The translations under genes and the position numbers were made by a program. Positions 1 through 8,293 of a DNA stretch of 64,000 bases are shown in pieces. The notes under the pieces are model-generated. The model ran no database searches. It was given only the letters and a program-made list of their open reading frames with translations, and was not told where the DNA came from. This DNA is from Crossiella equi (GTDB lineage Bacteria; Actinomycetota; Actinomycetes; Mycobacteriales; Pseudonocardiaceae). Positions within the stretch are counted from its first letter, which is position 1; the number at the start of each line of letters is the position of its first letter. Location: NCBI RefSeq assembly GCF_017876755.1, contig NZ_JAGIOO010000001.1, forward strand, positions 8,479,786 through 8,543,785, given 5' to 3'.

Positions 1-2
1 CA

Positions 3-974
3 CCGGAGGGTGGCCTGGCGCCCACCTCCGACCGCGTCTACCGCGTGACCGTGCACCTGTTCGTCCTGCCCTGGGACACCCACCTCACCCTGGGCCTGTT
101 CGACGACACCCTGGCCTTCTTCGTCCCCCTGGCGGCCCTGCTGGCCGGGCTCGCCGCGTGGCTGGCCGCGGGCCGGGCCCTGCGCCCGGTGGAGGCTATC
201 CGCCGCGAGCTGGCCCGCGTGCCGGGCCGACTGGACCACCGCGTCCCGGTCCCGGCCACCGGCGATGAGATCGCGCGCCTGGCGGTGACCACCAACGACA
301 CCCTGGCCCGCCTGCAGCACTCGCACGAGCGGCAGGAACGCTTCGTCGCCGACGCCAGCCACGAGCTGCGCAGCCCGCTGGCCAGCCTGCGCACCGGCCT
401 GGAGGTCGCGCTGGCGCACTCCGGCCGCGCGGACTGGCCCGCCGTGGCACAGCGCTCGCTCCAGGACGTGCAGCGCCTGCAACGCATCACCGCCGACCTG
501 CTCCAGCTGGCCACCGGAGCCCAGGGCCCGGCCACCGAGGTCGACCTGGCCGAGGTGGTGACCGAGCAGGTCGCCGAACGCGCCCACGACGACGGCCCGG
601 CGGTGCGGGCGGTCCTGCCGGGCGGGCCCGCGGTGGTCCTGGGCGAAGGGGTGCAGCTGGAACGCCTGCTGCGCAACCTCCTGGACAACGCCGTCCGCCA
701 CGCCCGCGCCGCGGTCGAGGTGCACCTGGCCCACGACCGCGGCGAGCTGGTGCTGGAGGTCCGTGACGACGGCCCGGGCATCCCGCCCGCCGACCGCGAA
801 CGGGTCTTCGACCGCTTCGCCCGCCTCGACGACGCCCGCACCCGGGACGCGGGCGGCTCGGGCCTGGGCCTGACCCTGGCCCGCGACATCGCCACCCGCC
901 ACGGCGGTTCCCTGGTGGCCGCGGACAGCCCGGCCGGGGCGCGGCTGGTGGCGCGGTTCCCGGCAGCGACCTAG
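3..974 (+). CDS. Sensor histidine kinase, 5' end outside window
   Basis: This is the C-terminal part of a two-component sensor kinase, which would autophosphorylate on His and pass phosphate to a response regulator. The frame is open from the window edge, so the true start and most of the sensor region lie upstream. Visible in order are one hydrophobic helix, a HAMP-like linker, a HisKA dimerisation helix with the phospho-acceptor motif SHELRSP near residue 120 of the visible part, an N box (LLDNAVRH), a G1 box (DDGPGIP) and a G2 box (GSGLGL). All catalytic boxes look intact. The stop overlaps by 4 bp the stop of the convergent downstream gene. The cognate regulator is probably upstream, out of view. 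Confidence 0.9.
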   Translation, partial: PEGGLAPTSDRVYRVTVHLFVLPWDTHLTLGLFDDTLAFFVPLAALLAGLAAWLAAGRALRPVEAIRRELARVPGRLDHRVPVPATGDEIARLAVTTNDTLARLQHSHERQERFVADASHELRSPLASLRTGLEVALAHSGRADWPAVAQRSLQDVQRLQRITADLLQLATGAQGPATEVDLAEVVTEQVAERAHDDGPAVRAVLPGGPAVVLGEGVQLERLLRNLLDNAVRHARAAVEVHLAHDRGELVLEVRDDGPGIPPADRERVFDRFARLDDARTRDAGGSGLGLTLARDIATRHGGSLVAADSPAGARLVARFPAAT

Positions 975-1366
975 TAGTCGTCGTCCTCCCCGCTGAACTG
1001 CTCCTCCAGCTCGTCGGCGGTGGCCGCGAGCAGCGCCAGCGGTTCGGTGAACTCGTTGATGTCCATGTTCTCCAGCGGCACGGTGTGGCGCAGCACCAGG
1101 TGGTCGCCCATGATCACCACGCCGCCCGCCACGTTGTTGTGGCCCACCTCGACCAGGAACTTGCGCAGGTCGACCTGCCCGACCTCACCGCAGGGCGAAC
1201 AGATCTGCACCCACTCGTGCCGGCTGTCCAGGACCTCCCGGCCGAGCAGGACGGTCTGGCTGCGGTCGTCCTCGAAGCGCACCAGCAGGCGCAGCTCGTC
1301 CGGACTCTCCGCGACCACCGTGTACGACCGCTTCACGAAGCTGACCAGCTCGTCCCACGTGGCCAC
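971..1366 (-). CDS. YbjN-like / T3SS-chaperone-fold small protein
   Basis: A 131-residue acidic cytoplasmic protein. The GTG start at 1366 follows a GGGAGG ribosome-binding site, and the frame upstream of it looks non-coding. The body alternates strands and helices with phrases such as RFEDDRSQTVLLGRE and GEVGQVDLRKFL, and ends in an acidic tail (GEDDDY). This is the pattern I associate with actinobacterial YbjN or CesT-like chaperone-fold proteins. That assignment rests on general resemblance, not on a diagnostic motif. No enzymatic function can be read. It is convergent with the histidine kinase and sits back to back with the TetR gene across a roughly 300-bp spacer. Confidence 0.55.
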   Translation of the reverse strand: MATWDELVSFVKRSYTVVAESPDELRLLVRFEDDRSQTVLLGREVLDSRHEWVQICSPCGEVGQVDLRKFLVEVGHNNVAGGVVIMGDHLVLRHTVPLENMDINEFTEPLALLAATADELEEQFSGEDDDY

Positions 1367-1542
1367 AAAACCTCCCGCAACCCGACCGGATCCCACTTTC
1401 GAACCTAGTGGGGCGGACGGGGCGGCCGCAGCACCACGTTCGGGCGTCGTCGGCGTGGTCCCCAGACCGCGATGCTCTTGTACTCGACGTACTGGCCCGG
1501 CCCCGGCCCGCTGAACCCGCGGGCATGGTGTGCCCGTCAAAT

Positions 1543-1556
1543 ACCAACTAGTCGGT
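1543..1556. promoter_or_regulatory. TetR-type operator, copy 1
   Basis: ACCAACTAGTCGGT lies about 110 bp upstream of the TetR start. It matches the second copy at 1634 in 12 of 14 positions and has the partial two-fold symmetry of a TetR-family site. It sits between the two divergent genes at 1366 and 1667, so it could control either. Confidence 0.45.
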
Positions 1557-1633
1557 TGATATGCGGCAGGACAGCTCAGCGAAGGTTGTCGTGAAAGCCC
1601 TGGAGTCGGTTTCACGGTCACGGCAGGGCGAAA

Positions 1634-1647
1634 ACCAACGAGTTGGT
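1634..1647. promoter_or_regulatory. TetR-type operator, copy 2
   Basis: ACCAACGAGTTGGT is an inverted repeat with perfect 6-bp arms around a 2-bp centre, ending 19 bp before the TetR ATG. Two related copies in one spacer suggest autoregulation. The copy overlaps an alternative TTG start, which argues that the ATG at 1667 is the true start. Confidence 0.5.
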
Positions 1648-1666
1648 CACGGGCTACGCTGACTCC

Positions 1667-2284
1667 ATGGTCAAGAAGTCCGAGGCGACGAAGGCACGCC
1701 TGCTGCGAGCGGCCACCGAGGAGTTCGCGGCCTACGGCGTCGCGGGCGCCCGGGTGGACCGCATCGCGGCGACGGCCGGGGCGAACAAGACCCTCATCTA
1801 CAACTACTTCGGCAACAAGGAGGAGCTGTTCGACGTGGTCTACGAGGCCGCGATCAACGAGTGGCTGGCCGCGGTCCCCTTCGACGCCCAGGACCTCCCG
1901 GGCTACGCGGGCACCCTCTTCGACTTCTACCGGACCCACCCGCACCTGATCCGCCTGGCCCGCTGGCACGCCCTGGAACGCCCGACCGCGCCCCCGCTGC
2001 CCGTCGCGACCGGGGCCAGGGCGGACAAGGTCAAGGCCCTCCGTAAGGCCCAGTACGACGGCAAGATCAACGCGGGCCTGCCCCCGGACGCCCTGCTCAC
2101 CCTGGTCCAGTCCCTGGCGGGCACCTGGAGCGACGGCGCCCCGGAGGGCGGGGCTCCCGCGGCGGACCCGGAAGGCGTCAGCGACCAGCGCCACTGCGTG
2201 GTGGTGGCGGTGGCGAGGCTGACCCGCCCGGTGGACGGCACGACCCCGGGCCCGCTGGCGCCGCCCGTGGCAGGAGTGCGCTGA
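1667..2284 (+). CDS. TetR family transcriptional regulator
   Basis: A 205-residue DNA-binding repressor of the TetR/AcrR class. The N-terminal helix-turn-helix is canonical: helix 1 reads LLRAATEEFAAYG, followed by the recognition region DRIAATAGANKTLIYNYFGNKEELF at about residues 30-55. The C-terminal ligand domain resembles the TetR_C group with the signature FDFYRTHPHLIRLARWHALE. The ATG at 1667 was preferred over an in-frame TTG 24 bp upstream because the latter lies inside the putative operator. The ligand is unknown. The adjacent AurF/FprB operon is convergent, and its promoter carries a different palindrome, so this regulator need not control it. Confidence 0.88.
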   Translation: MVKKSEATKARLLRAATEEFAAYGVAGARVDRIAATAGANKTLIYNYFGNKEELFDVVYEAAINEWLAAVPFDAQDLPGYAGTLFDFYRTHPHLIRLARWHALERPTAPPLPVATGARADKVKALRKAQYDGKINAGLPPDALLTLVQSLAGTWSDGAPEGGAPAADPEGVSDQRHCVVVAVARLTRPVDGTTPGPLAPPVAGVR

Positions 2285-2322
2285 GGCCCCCGCCCGGGTG
2301 TCGGCCGTCGCCGTCGCGCCGG

Positions 2323-3819
2323 TCAGCCGCCGCCGTGCAACCTGCCCGCCAGGGCCCGCAGCACCCCGTCCCGCCGGGCCCGCCGGGGCAGCCGTCCGGC
2401 GACCGCGTCGGCCAGCAAGGTGCCCACCGTCTCCGCCGCACAGGCCCGGTTGGCCCCGATGCCGCCGGTCGGGCCGCGCTTGATCCACCCGACCACGTAC
2501 GTGCCCGCTCGCCCGGTGACCCGGCCCCCGACGTGCGGGATCGTCCCGCCGTCCTCGTCGAACGGCAGTCCGGGCACCGCGCGGCCCCGGTAGCCGACCG
2601 CGCGCACGACCCGTCCGGCCGAGATCTCCACCTCGCCGTCCGCGCCGGACACGCGCAGGCCCCGCACCTCGGAGTCGCCGGTGACGGCCAGCGGCGTGGA
2701 GTGGAAGCGCAGCACGATCCGCCGGTTGCCCGAGGGGGGCGGGGTGGTCCAGTCGATGTGTTCCCGGGGCACGCCTCGCAGCAGTGCCGCCTTGCCTGAC
2801 GCGGTGTTCACCCGGGGGTCGTGGGCGTCGACCACCAGATCCACATCGGACTGTGCCAGCAGGGCACGGATCTCCGGGCTGGTGTAGGCCGCGTCCTCCG
2901 GGCCCCGGCGGGCCAGCAGGACCACCTCGCGGACCTTGCTCGCGCGCAGGCGGTCCAGGGCGTGCGGGGCGATCGTGGTGCCCGTCAGGGTCGCGGGGTC
3001 CGCGGTGAGGATGCGGGCCACGTCCAGGGCGACGTTCCCGTTGCCCACCAACACGATGCGTTCGGTGGAGAGGTCGACCGCCGTGGGTGGGACGTCTGGG
3101 TGGCCGTTGTACCAGGCGACCACCGTGGTGGCGGCCAGGCTGCCCGGGAGGTCCTCACCCGGGATGGCCAGGTCGCGGGCCGCGGAGGCGCCGACCGCGT
3201 AGACCACCGCGTCGTGGCGGGCGGCCAGTTCCTCGGCCGTGACGTCCACGCCCACCTGGACGCCCAGCCGCAGCCGCAGCCGTGGGTGGTGGTGGAAGCG
3301 GGCGAAGGTCTCGCCGATGCGCTTGGTGGACTGGTGGTCCGGCGCCACGCCGTAGCGGACCAGACCGCCCGGTGTGGGCAGGCGGTCCAGCAGCGTCACC
3401 CGGGCATTGGTGTGCAGCAACAGGTCCCGCACCGCGTACATGCCGGACGGGCCGGTGCCGACGACCGCGATGTCCAGTGGCGCGAAGTCGGCGGGCAGCA
3501 CGCGGTGGAAGGCCGGCTCGTCCCAGGCGTGGAACAGCGGGCCGGGGGTGGCCTCGGCCGGGGCGCGGTCGGCGTAGAAGTCCGCGTTGACGCTGGCGTA
3601 CTCGCGCAGGCCCTCGGGCAGCTCGGCGACCGGGAAGATCGCGTCCACCGGGCAGGCGTCGGCGCAGGCGCCGCAGTCGATGCAGGCCTTCGGGTCCACG
3701 TAGAGCATGTCCGTGGTGCCGAAGTCCGGCTCGTCCGGCGTGGGGTGGATGCAGTTGACCGGGCACACCGCGATGCAGGAGGCGTCGTTGCAGCAGGTCT
3801 GGGTGATCGCGAAGGCCAT
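2323..3819 (-). CDS. fprB: Ferredoxin/ferredoxin-NADP reductase fusion (FprB type)
   Basis: A 498-residue fusion that moves electrons from NADPH through FAD to iron-sulfur centres. The N-terminus (about residues 1-65) is a ferredoxin with two Cys clusters: CCNDASCIAVCPVNC, then ACIDCGACADACPVDA. The rest is an adrenodoxin-reductase-like flavoprotein with an FAD motif (VVGTGPSGMYAV, near 118), an NADP-binding GNGNVALD segment and the closing motif GWIKRGPTGGIG. Length and order match mycobacterial FprB. The start lies 3 bp after the stop of the upstream diiron oxygenase, so the two are almost certainly co-translated. The likely role is to feed electrons to that oxygenase (inference). Confidence 0.92.
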   Translation of the reverse strand: MAFAITQTCCNDASCIAVCPVNCIHPTPDEPDFGTTDMLYVDPKACIDCGACADACPVDAIFPVAELPEGLREYASVNADFYADRAPAEATPGPLFHAWDEPAFHRVLPADFAPLDIAVVGTGPSGMYAVRDLLLHTNARVTLLDRLPTPGGLVRYGVAPDHQSTKRIGETFARFHHHPRLRLRLGVQVGVDVTAEELAARHDAVVYAVGASAARDLAIPGEDLPGSLAATTVVAWYNGHPDVPPTAVDLSTERIVLVGNGNVALDVARILTADPATLTGTTIAPHALDRLRASKVREVVLLARRGPEDAAYTSPEIRALLAQSDVDLVVDAHDPRVNTASGKAALLRGVPREHIDWTTPPPSGNRRIVLRFHSTPLAVTGDSEVRGLRVSGADGEVEISAGRVVRAVGYRGRAVPGLPFDEDGGTIPHVGGRVTGRAGTYVVGWIKRGPTGGIGANRACAAETVGTLLADAVAGRLPRRARRDGVLRALAGRLHGGG

Positions 3820-3822
3820 GGG

Positions 3823-4719
3823 TCAGATGAGGTTGGCGCGCTTGTAGAAGTGCGTGGCGGCCTTGGTGAGCAGACCGCAGGAGTCCAGGAACTCCATCAG
3901 GCCCGCGCAGCTGGAGCGCAGCATGGCCTTGTGGTGCTCGTTGGCCTTGGCCTCGCGGCAGGCGCGGCGCACGTCCAGCCCGGCGTGCTGGTAGACCTTG
4001 GCACTGTTCATGCTGCCCACGATGGCCCACGCGACGATCGACACCACGACGGCGTCGAACTGCCGCCGCAGCCACCCGGCGCCCTTGAGCCGCTCGCGGG
4101 TCTCCTCGCGGGCGAACTTCATGTGCCGCGACTCCTCCACCACGTGGATGTTGTTGATGGTGCGCACGAACGGGGCCACCCGCTCGTCCCGCATCCAGTC
4201 GCGCTGCATGACGTCCAGGACTTCCTCGGCCACCAGGATCGAGGCGTAGGCGGACTCCCCGAACGCCACGGTCTTGAAGATCCGCCCCAGCTCGACCACC
4301 ACGCGGTGCGGCCGGTACGCGGGCGCGCCCAGCTTGGCGGAGCCGCGGGCGAACATGATCGAGTGCCGGCACTCGTCGGCGATCTCGGTGAGCGCCCACT
4401 GGAACGCGGGGTCGGTGGGGTCCTTGGCGTAGAAGTCCCGCAGCACCATCTGCTGCAGGATCATCTCGAACCAGATCCCGGTGGACGCCACGCACGCGGA
4501 CTCCTGCCGCGTGAGCTCCCGCTGCTGCGCGGGCGAGAGCTCGTTCCAGTACGCGGTGCCGTAGAGGGAGCACCACTCCGGGCTCATGCCGTGGTGGTTC
4601 GGGTCCAGGGGCGTGTCCCAGTCGACCTCTTGCACCGGGTCGTACGACAGCTGCTCGGACGAGTCCAGCAACCGCTGCGCGACGGAGTTCGCGGGGGCAT
4701 GGGTGTCGACGCTGGCCAT
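3823..4719 (-). CDS. AurF-family diiron oxygenase
   Basis: A 298-residue non-haem diiron enzyme. Metal-ligand motifs are visible as ADECRHSIMF and VVEESRHMKF, the paired E..H motifs of the AurF/p-aminobenzoate N-oxygenase family, within a mostly helical protein. AurF itself oxidises an arylamine to a nitro group. This homologue's substrate is unknown, and many actinobacterial members have no known product. The ATG is preceded by GAGGAG at 7 bp. The next gene, an FprB-type reductase, begins 3 bp after the stop and gives a plausible electron donor. No aryl-amine biosynthesis genes lie next to it, so it may belong to a two-gene redox operon and not to a large cluster. Confidence 0.85.
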   Translation of the reverse strand: MASVDTHAPANSVAQRLLDSSEQLSYDPVQEVDWDTPLDPNHHGMSPEWCSLYGTAYWNELSPAQQRELTRQESACVASTGIWFEMILQQMVLRDFYAKDPTDPAFQWALTEIADECRHSIMFARGSAKLGAPAYRPHRVVVELGRIFKTVAFGESAYASILVAEEVLDVMQRDWMRDERVAPFVRTINNIHVVEESRHMKFAREETRERLKGAGWLRRQFDAVVVSIVAWAIVGSMNSAKVYQHAGLDVRRACREAKANEHHKAMLRSSCAGLMEFLDSCGLLTKAATHFYKRANLI

Positions 4720-4745
4720 GACGGTCTCCTCGACAACGGGGAAGT

Positions 4746-4780
4746 GTGTTACCCGGGGTTACTGTTACTCAAGGTAACAC
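4746..4780. promoter_or_regulatory. Long palindrome upstream of the diiron oxygenase operon
   Basis: The 8-bp arms GTGTTACC (4746-4753) and GGTAACAC (4773-4780) are perfect inverted repeats flanking a 19-bp centre that itself contains GTTAC. The element begins 27 bp upstream of the ATG, where a promoter would be expected, and looks like a repressor site of the GTTAC/GTAAC kind. The regulator is not identified. Confidence 0.5.
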
Positions 4781-5048
4781 AACAGGGCGGGGTTGAAACA
4801 AGCGCGGCTTGAGGTTGGCGAGTGCGATGACTTCAGTGTCAAGCGAAATCAATGGGGTCGGCCAAGAGCGGAGAACCGGGAACCCGCCCCGAGGAGCAGA
4901 CCCGACGGCGGCGCCGGGGCTCAGACCCGACGGCTCCGAAACCGGGGTGCGAGCGCGGTAGGCGGCAGCGTTTTCGCAGTTCAGTGCCCTACGGCTCTGT
5001 GACGTAAGGCGCAGAGCGGAACCGGTCAGTGCAGTAGGGTGCGGCGCT
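4781..5048. other. Spacer upstream of the NACHT gene with short repeats
   Basis: No convincing gene lies here. Two structures are visible: a 13-bp direct repeat CAGACCCGACGGC at 4897-4909 and 4922-4934, and an inverted pair GCTCTG (4994-4999) / CAGAGC (5012-5017) about 30 bp before the NACHT-gene GTG. Either could bind the XRE domain of the downstream protein, but nothing proves it. Confidence 0.3.
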
Positions 5049-7250
5049 GTGGGTGGGGAGTTCGGGGTGTTGTTGCGGCAGCGGCGGCTGCAGGCGGGCT
5101 TGACCCAGGAGGACCTCGCGGGCCGGGCCCAGGTGGGTGTCCGGACCCTGCGCGGCCTCGAGACCGGGGAGCGGGTCGGGCCCCGGCTGGACACCGTGCG
5201 GCGGATCGTCGAGGCCCTGGAGCTGCCCGTCGACGGGCGGGTGGAGCTGCTCGCCGCGGCCGGGCACGTGGAGACCGCCGCGCCGCCGCCCCGGGTGTCG
5301 TTGGCCGCGCCCGTGCGGGAGGCGTTGGCGCAGCTCGCGCATGCCGTCCGGGACCGGTGGCAGCGGGAGGAGGAGCACCAGCAGGTCCAGGATCCGTTTC
5401 CCATGCCGGTTCGGTGGGCTGGGGCGGCGGCCGAGTTGCAGGACTGCTGGGCCAATGTTCGGCGCGCCCTGCCCGGGGAGGGGGATGGGGCGATCCGGCT
5501 GGGTGGGCGGCTGGAGCAGGTGGTGGAGGTCTACCGGCGGATTCCGTCCGGGCGTCTTGTGGTGCTCGGCCGGGCCGGGGCTGGGAAGTCCGTGCTCACC
5601 CTGCGGTTCGTGCTCGACCTGCTGCGCGGGCGTTCGGCGGAGGACGCCGTGCCCGTGATCTTCCGGCTGGGAACGTGGAATCCCGCCACCACCGGGTTCC
5701 GCGAGTGGTTGGTCGGGGAGCTCGTGCGGGAGCATCCCGGGCTGACCGTGCCCGGGCCCGGGGGTGGGAGCCTGGCGTCGGTGTTGGTGGCCGACGGGCT
5801 CATCCTGCCCGTGCTGGACGGGTTCGACGAGGTCGCCGACGGGTTGCACGCCTCGGCTCTTGCCGCGCTCAACGCCAGCACCCTGCCGCTGCTCATGACC
5901 AGTCGGACCGAGCAGTACGCCGCCGCCGTGCACGCCACCGACGTGCTCACCTCGGCCGCCGCCGTGGAGCTGACCGACCTCGGCGTGGACGACCTCGCGC
6001 ACTACCTGCCCCGCACCACCCGCAAGTCCCTGTGGCAGCCGGTGCTCGACGTCCTGCGTGCCGAGCCGGACAGCGACCTCGCCGCCGTGCTCACCACACC
6101 GCTCATGGTCGTGCTCGCCCGCGCCATCTACAGCGACGGGCCCCGGCGGGATCCCGCCGAGCTGCTGGACTCCGCGCGGTTCCCCACCCGGGACTCGATC
6201 GCCGGGCACCTGCTCGGGAACTTCATCCCGACCGTGTACGCCGAGCAGCGCGGGGGTGGGCACCAGCGGTGGCGGGTGGAGCGGGTGCAGCACTGGTTCG
6301 GCGAGCTGGCCCGGCACCTCGACCGGCTCGGCACCCGGGACCTGGCCTGGTGGCAGCTCGGGGCCAGTGCGCCGGTGCGGGCACGGGTGGCTCTGGTCGC
6401 CGTGCTCACCGGGTTCGTGCTGGCCGTTGTCGACGGGCTGGCGGAGGGGCTGTTGTTCGGGTTCGGCACGGCCTTGCGCGGTGGGGTGATGGTCGGGGGG
6501 CTCGGGGTGCTGACCTTCGGGGTCGCGCACGGGCTGCTCGTGACGATCCGGGGGGCCGCGCCCGAGCCGTCCTGGGTGCGGCTGCGGTTGCCGGGCGGGC
6601 ACAGCCAGCTGCGGCGCAAGCTGCTGCCCCGCACCGGGATCGGGCTCGCCGGGGGACTGGTGTTCGGGCTCAGCTACGGGTTCGTGCGCGAGCTCGTGCT
6701 GAGGCCTCCCGCCGGTGGGCTGGGGGAGGTGGTCCTGCTCGGATTGCTCAACGGGGCGGTGTTCGCACTCGTGTTCGGGCCCTGCGCCGCGCTCGTGTTC
6801 GGGTTGGTGGGACTGCTGGAAGCGCCGTTCGAGTTGTCCGCCGCGGTCAGTCCGGTTGATTTGCTGAAATCCAACCGGCGGACCGTGCTTTTCCAGCTGA
6901 TGGTGCTCGGGCCGGTGTTCGCCGGACTGATCGCCGCCACCGGGTGGTTGCTCGTAACACTGCTGAACCTGCTTCTCGGGATGGATTTCTTCTTCTGGAC
7001 CGCCGAGGCCTCGCTGTTGTTCGGGATCGTCGGCGGGGTCGGCGTGGGCATCGGTTACGCACTCGGGTTGACGGCCTGGGGGAACTGGCTGGTGTTCGCG
7101 CGGTTCTGGCTCCCGCTGACCGGCAGATTGCCCTGGCAGCTGTCGGAGTTCCTGGAGGACGCCTATCGGCGGGGTGTGCTGCGGCAGGCGGGTGCGGTCT
7201 GGCAGTTCCGGCACGCCAGGCTGCAAGACCACCTCGCACGGCATCGCTGA
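5049..7250 (+). CDS. XRE-NACHT NTPase with C-terminal membrane domain
   Basis: A 733-residue multidomain protein. Residues about 5-60 are an XRE-type helix-turn-helix (LLRQRRLQAGLTQEDLA). A NACHT/STAND NTPase follows with Walker A GRAGAGKS at 174-181, Walker B LPVLDGFDE near 253-261 and a sensor-like MTSRTE segment. From about residue 440 there are roughly seven hydrophobic helices, and the tail ends in the phrase FRHARLQDHLARH. The arrangement of DNA-binding head, signalling NTPase and membrane tail is recurrent in actinomycetes but poorly understood. Related bacterial NACHT proteins can act in phage defence, though no effector domain is recognisable. The GTG start has only a weak ribosome-binding site. 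No partner gene is adjacent, so it is probably a stand-alone sensor. Confidence 0.85.
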   Translation: MGGEFGVLLRQRRLQAGLTQEDLAGRAQVGVRTLRGLETGERVGPRLDTVRRIVEALELPVDGRVELLAAAGHVETAAPPPRVSLAAPVREALAQLAHAVRDRWQREEEHQQVQDPFPMPVRWAGAAAELQDCWANVRRALPGEGDGAIRLGGRLEQVVEVYRRIPSGRLVVLGRAGAGKSVLTLRFVLDLLRGRSAEDAVPVIFRLGTWNPATTGFREWLVGELVREHPGLTVPGPGGGSLASVLVADGLILPVLDGFDEVADGLHASALAALNASTLPLLMTSRTEQYAAAVHATDVLTSAAAVELTDLGVDDLAHYLPRTTRKSLWQPVLDVLRAEPDSDLAAVLTTPLMVVLARAIYSDGPRRDPAELLDSARFPTRDSIAGHLLGNFIPTVYAEQRGGGHQRWRVERVQHWFGELARHLDRLGTRDLAWWQLGASAPVRARVALVAVLTGFVLAVVDGLAEGLLFGFGTALRGGVMVGGLGVLTFGVAHGLLVTIRGAAPEPSWVRLRLPGGHSQLRRKLLPRTGIGLAGGLVFGLSYGFVRELVLRPPAGGLGEVVLLGLLNGAVFALVFGPCAALVFGLVGLLEAPFELSAAVSPVDLLKSNRRTVLFQLMVLGPVFAGLIAATGWLLVTLLNLLLGMDFFFWTAEASLLFGIVGGVGVGIGYALGLTAWGNWLVFARFWLPLTGRLPWQLSEFLEDAYRRGVLRQAGAVWQFRHARLQDHLARHR

Positions 7251-7372
7251 GCTGCGGGAACACCAACCGGCCAAACCTGGCCGGTGTCCTGGCCTGGTGT
7301 CCGGAGGAGGTCCCGGGCGAGTCTTCCGGGGCGCCAGCACGGCGCGTTCGAGAGATCGAGGGGACAACGCAC

Positions 7373-8293
7373 GTGAAGAGAACGAAGCTGGTGGCGGGAA
7401 TCGCCGCGCTGCCGTTGCTCGGGGGAGTCGCGCTCAGCACCGCGCCGATCGCGCAGGCCGCGGTGAACGGTTGTGCGGCGCAGAAGCTGTTCGAGGTCGG
7501 TGGCGCCGGGGACGGCACCGGAAAGGTCTACGACGCCTACAACAAGACCCTGCCGAATGGTGTCGAGGCGGAGAAGGTCGTCTATTCCGGTGACCTCGTA
7601 CCGCTGACCGGGACGAAATTCCTGGACGAGGCCGTGGCCGAGGGGGTGGCGAACGTGGAGCGGGCCGTACGCGCTTTCCACGCCGCCTGTCCCGGTTCGC
7701 GCATCTCGGTCGTCGGCTACTCCGAGGGCGCGCTGGTCGCGGGCAACGCCCTGGAGAACCTGGCCAAGGCCACCGACGTGCCGCACGACCTGGTCGACGG
7801 TGTGCTCTACGGCGACCCGCGCCGTCCGGGCGTGGCCGGGGCCGGGCTCAACGGCGGGGCCGGTGGCCTGATGGGCACCATCCCCACCTTCCTGCCCAAG
7901 ACCTCCATGCAGGGGGTGCGCAAGCCGTTCACCGCGTTCCCGGTGCGCACGATCTGCAAGCAGAACGACGCCATCTGCAACTCGGAGAACCCGATCACCA
8001 ACCTGGTCGCCTTCCTCAACGGCTGGGCGGGCTACCTCTCCGGTGACCACGGCTACGACATCAACCCCCTGCGCGACGCGGGCAGCGGTGACCTGTTCAT
8101 CCGCCAGGCGCCGAAGGTGCCGTACGGGCAGCCGCTGCCGGTGCCCAGCCCGACCCCGTGGCAGCTGTTCAACGGCAACTTCGAGCTGTCCCAGCAGTTC
8201 GTGCGCGGCCTGCGGGACCTGGCCCGGACAGTGGCCCCGCCGCAGCTGTGGCGCGAGCTGACCACCCGCTTCCCGTGGCTGGAGCGCCTGTGA
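7373..8293 (+). CDS. Secreted cutinase / PE-PPE-like alpha/beta hydrolase
   Basis: A 306-residue exported serine esterase. The first 30 residues form a Sec signal (KR pair, hydrophobic core, cleavage near AQA-A). The nucleophile motif GYSEG places Ser117 at the elbow, a GDPRRP segment follows, and a late GDHGYD could supply the catalytic His. The sequence has the flavour of mycobacterial cutinase-like or PE-PPE-domain hydrolases, which attack lipid or polyester bonds outside the cell. The GTG start follows GAGGGG at 9 bp. The stop overlaps the next gene's GTG (GTGA), so the two secreted hydrolases are translationally coupled. Confidence 0.85.
   Translation: MKRTKLVAGIAALPLLGGVALSTAPIAQAAVNGCAAQKLFEVGGAGDGTGKVYDAYNKTLPNGVEAEKVVYSGDLVPLTGTKFLDEAVAEGVANVERAVRAFHAACPGSRISVVGYSEGALVAGNALENLAKATDVPHDLVDGVLYGDPRRPGVAGAGLNGGAGGLMGTIPTFLPKTSMQGVRKPFTAFPVRTICKQNDAICNSENPITNLVAFLNGWAGYLSGDHGYDINPLRDAGSGDLFIRQAPKVPYGQPLPVPSPTPWQLFNGNFELSQQFVRGLRDLARTVAPPQLWRELTTRFPWLERL

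Noticed and set aside
1367-2488. Upstream extension of the YbjN-like gene to a 505-residue protein
   Set aside because: The added part overlaps the TetR gene in antisense and has low-complexity composition; the GTG at 1366 has a clear ribosome-binding site.
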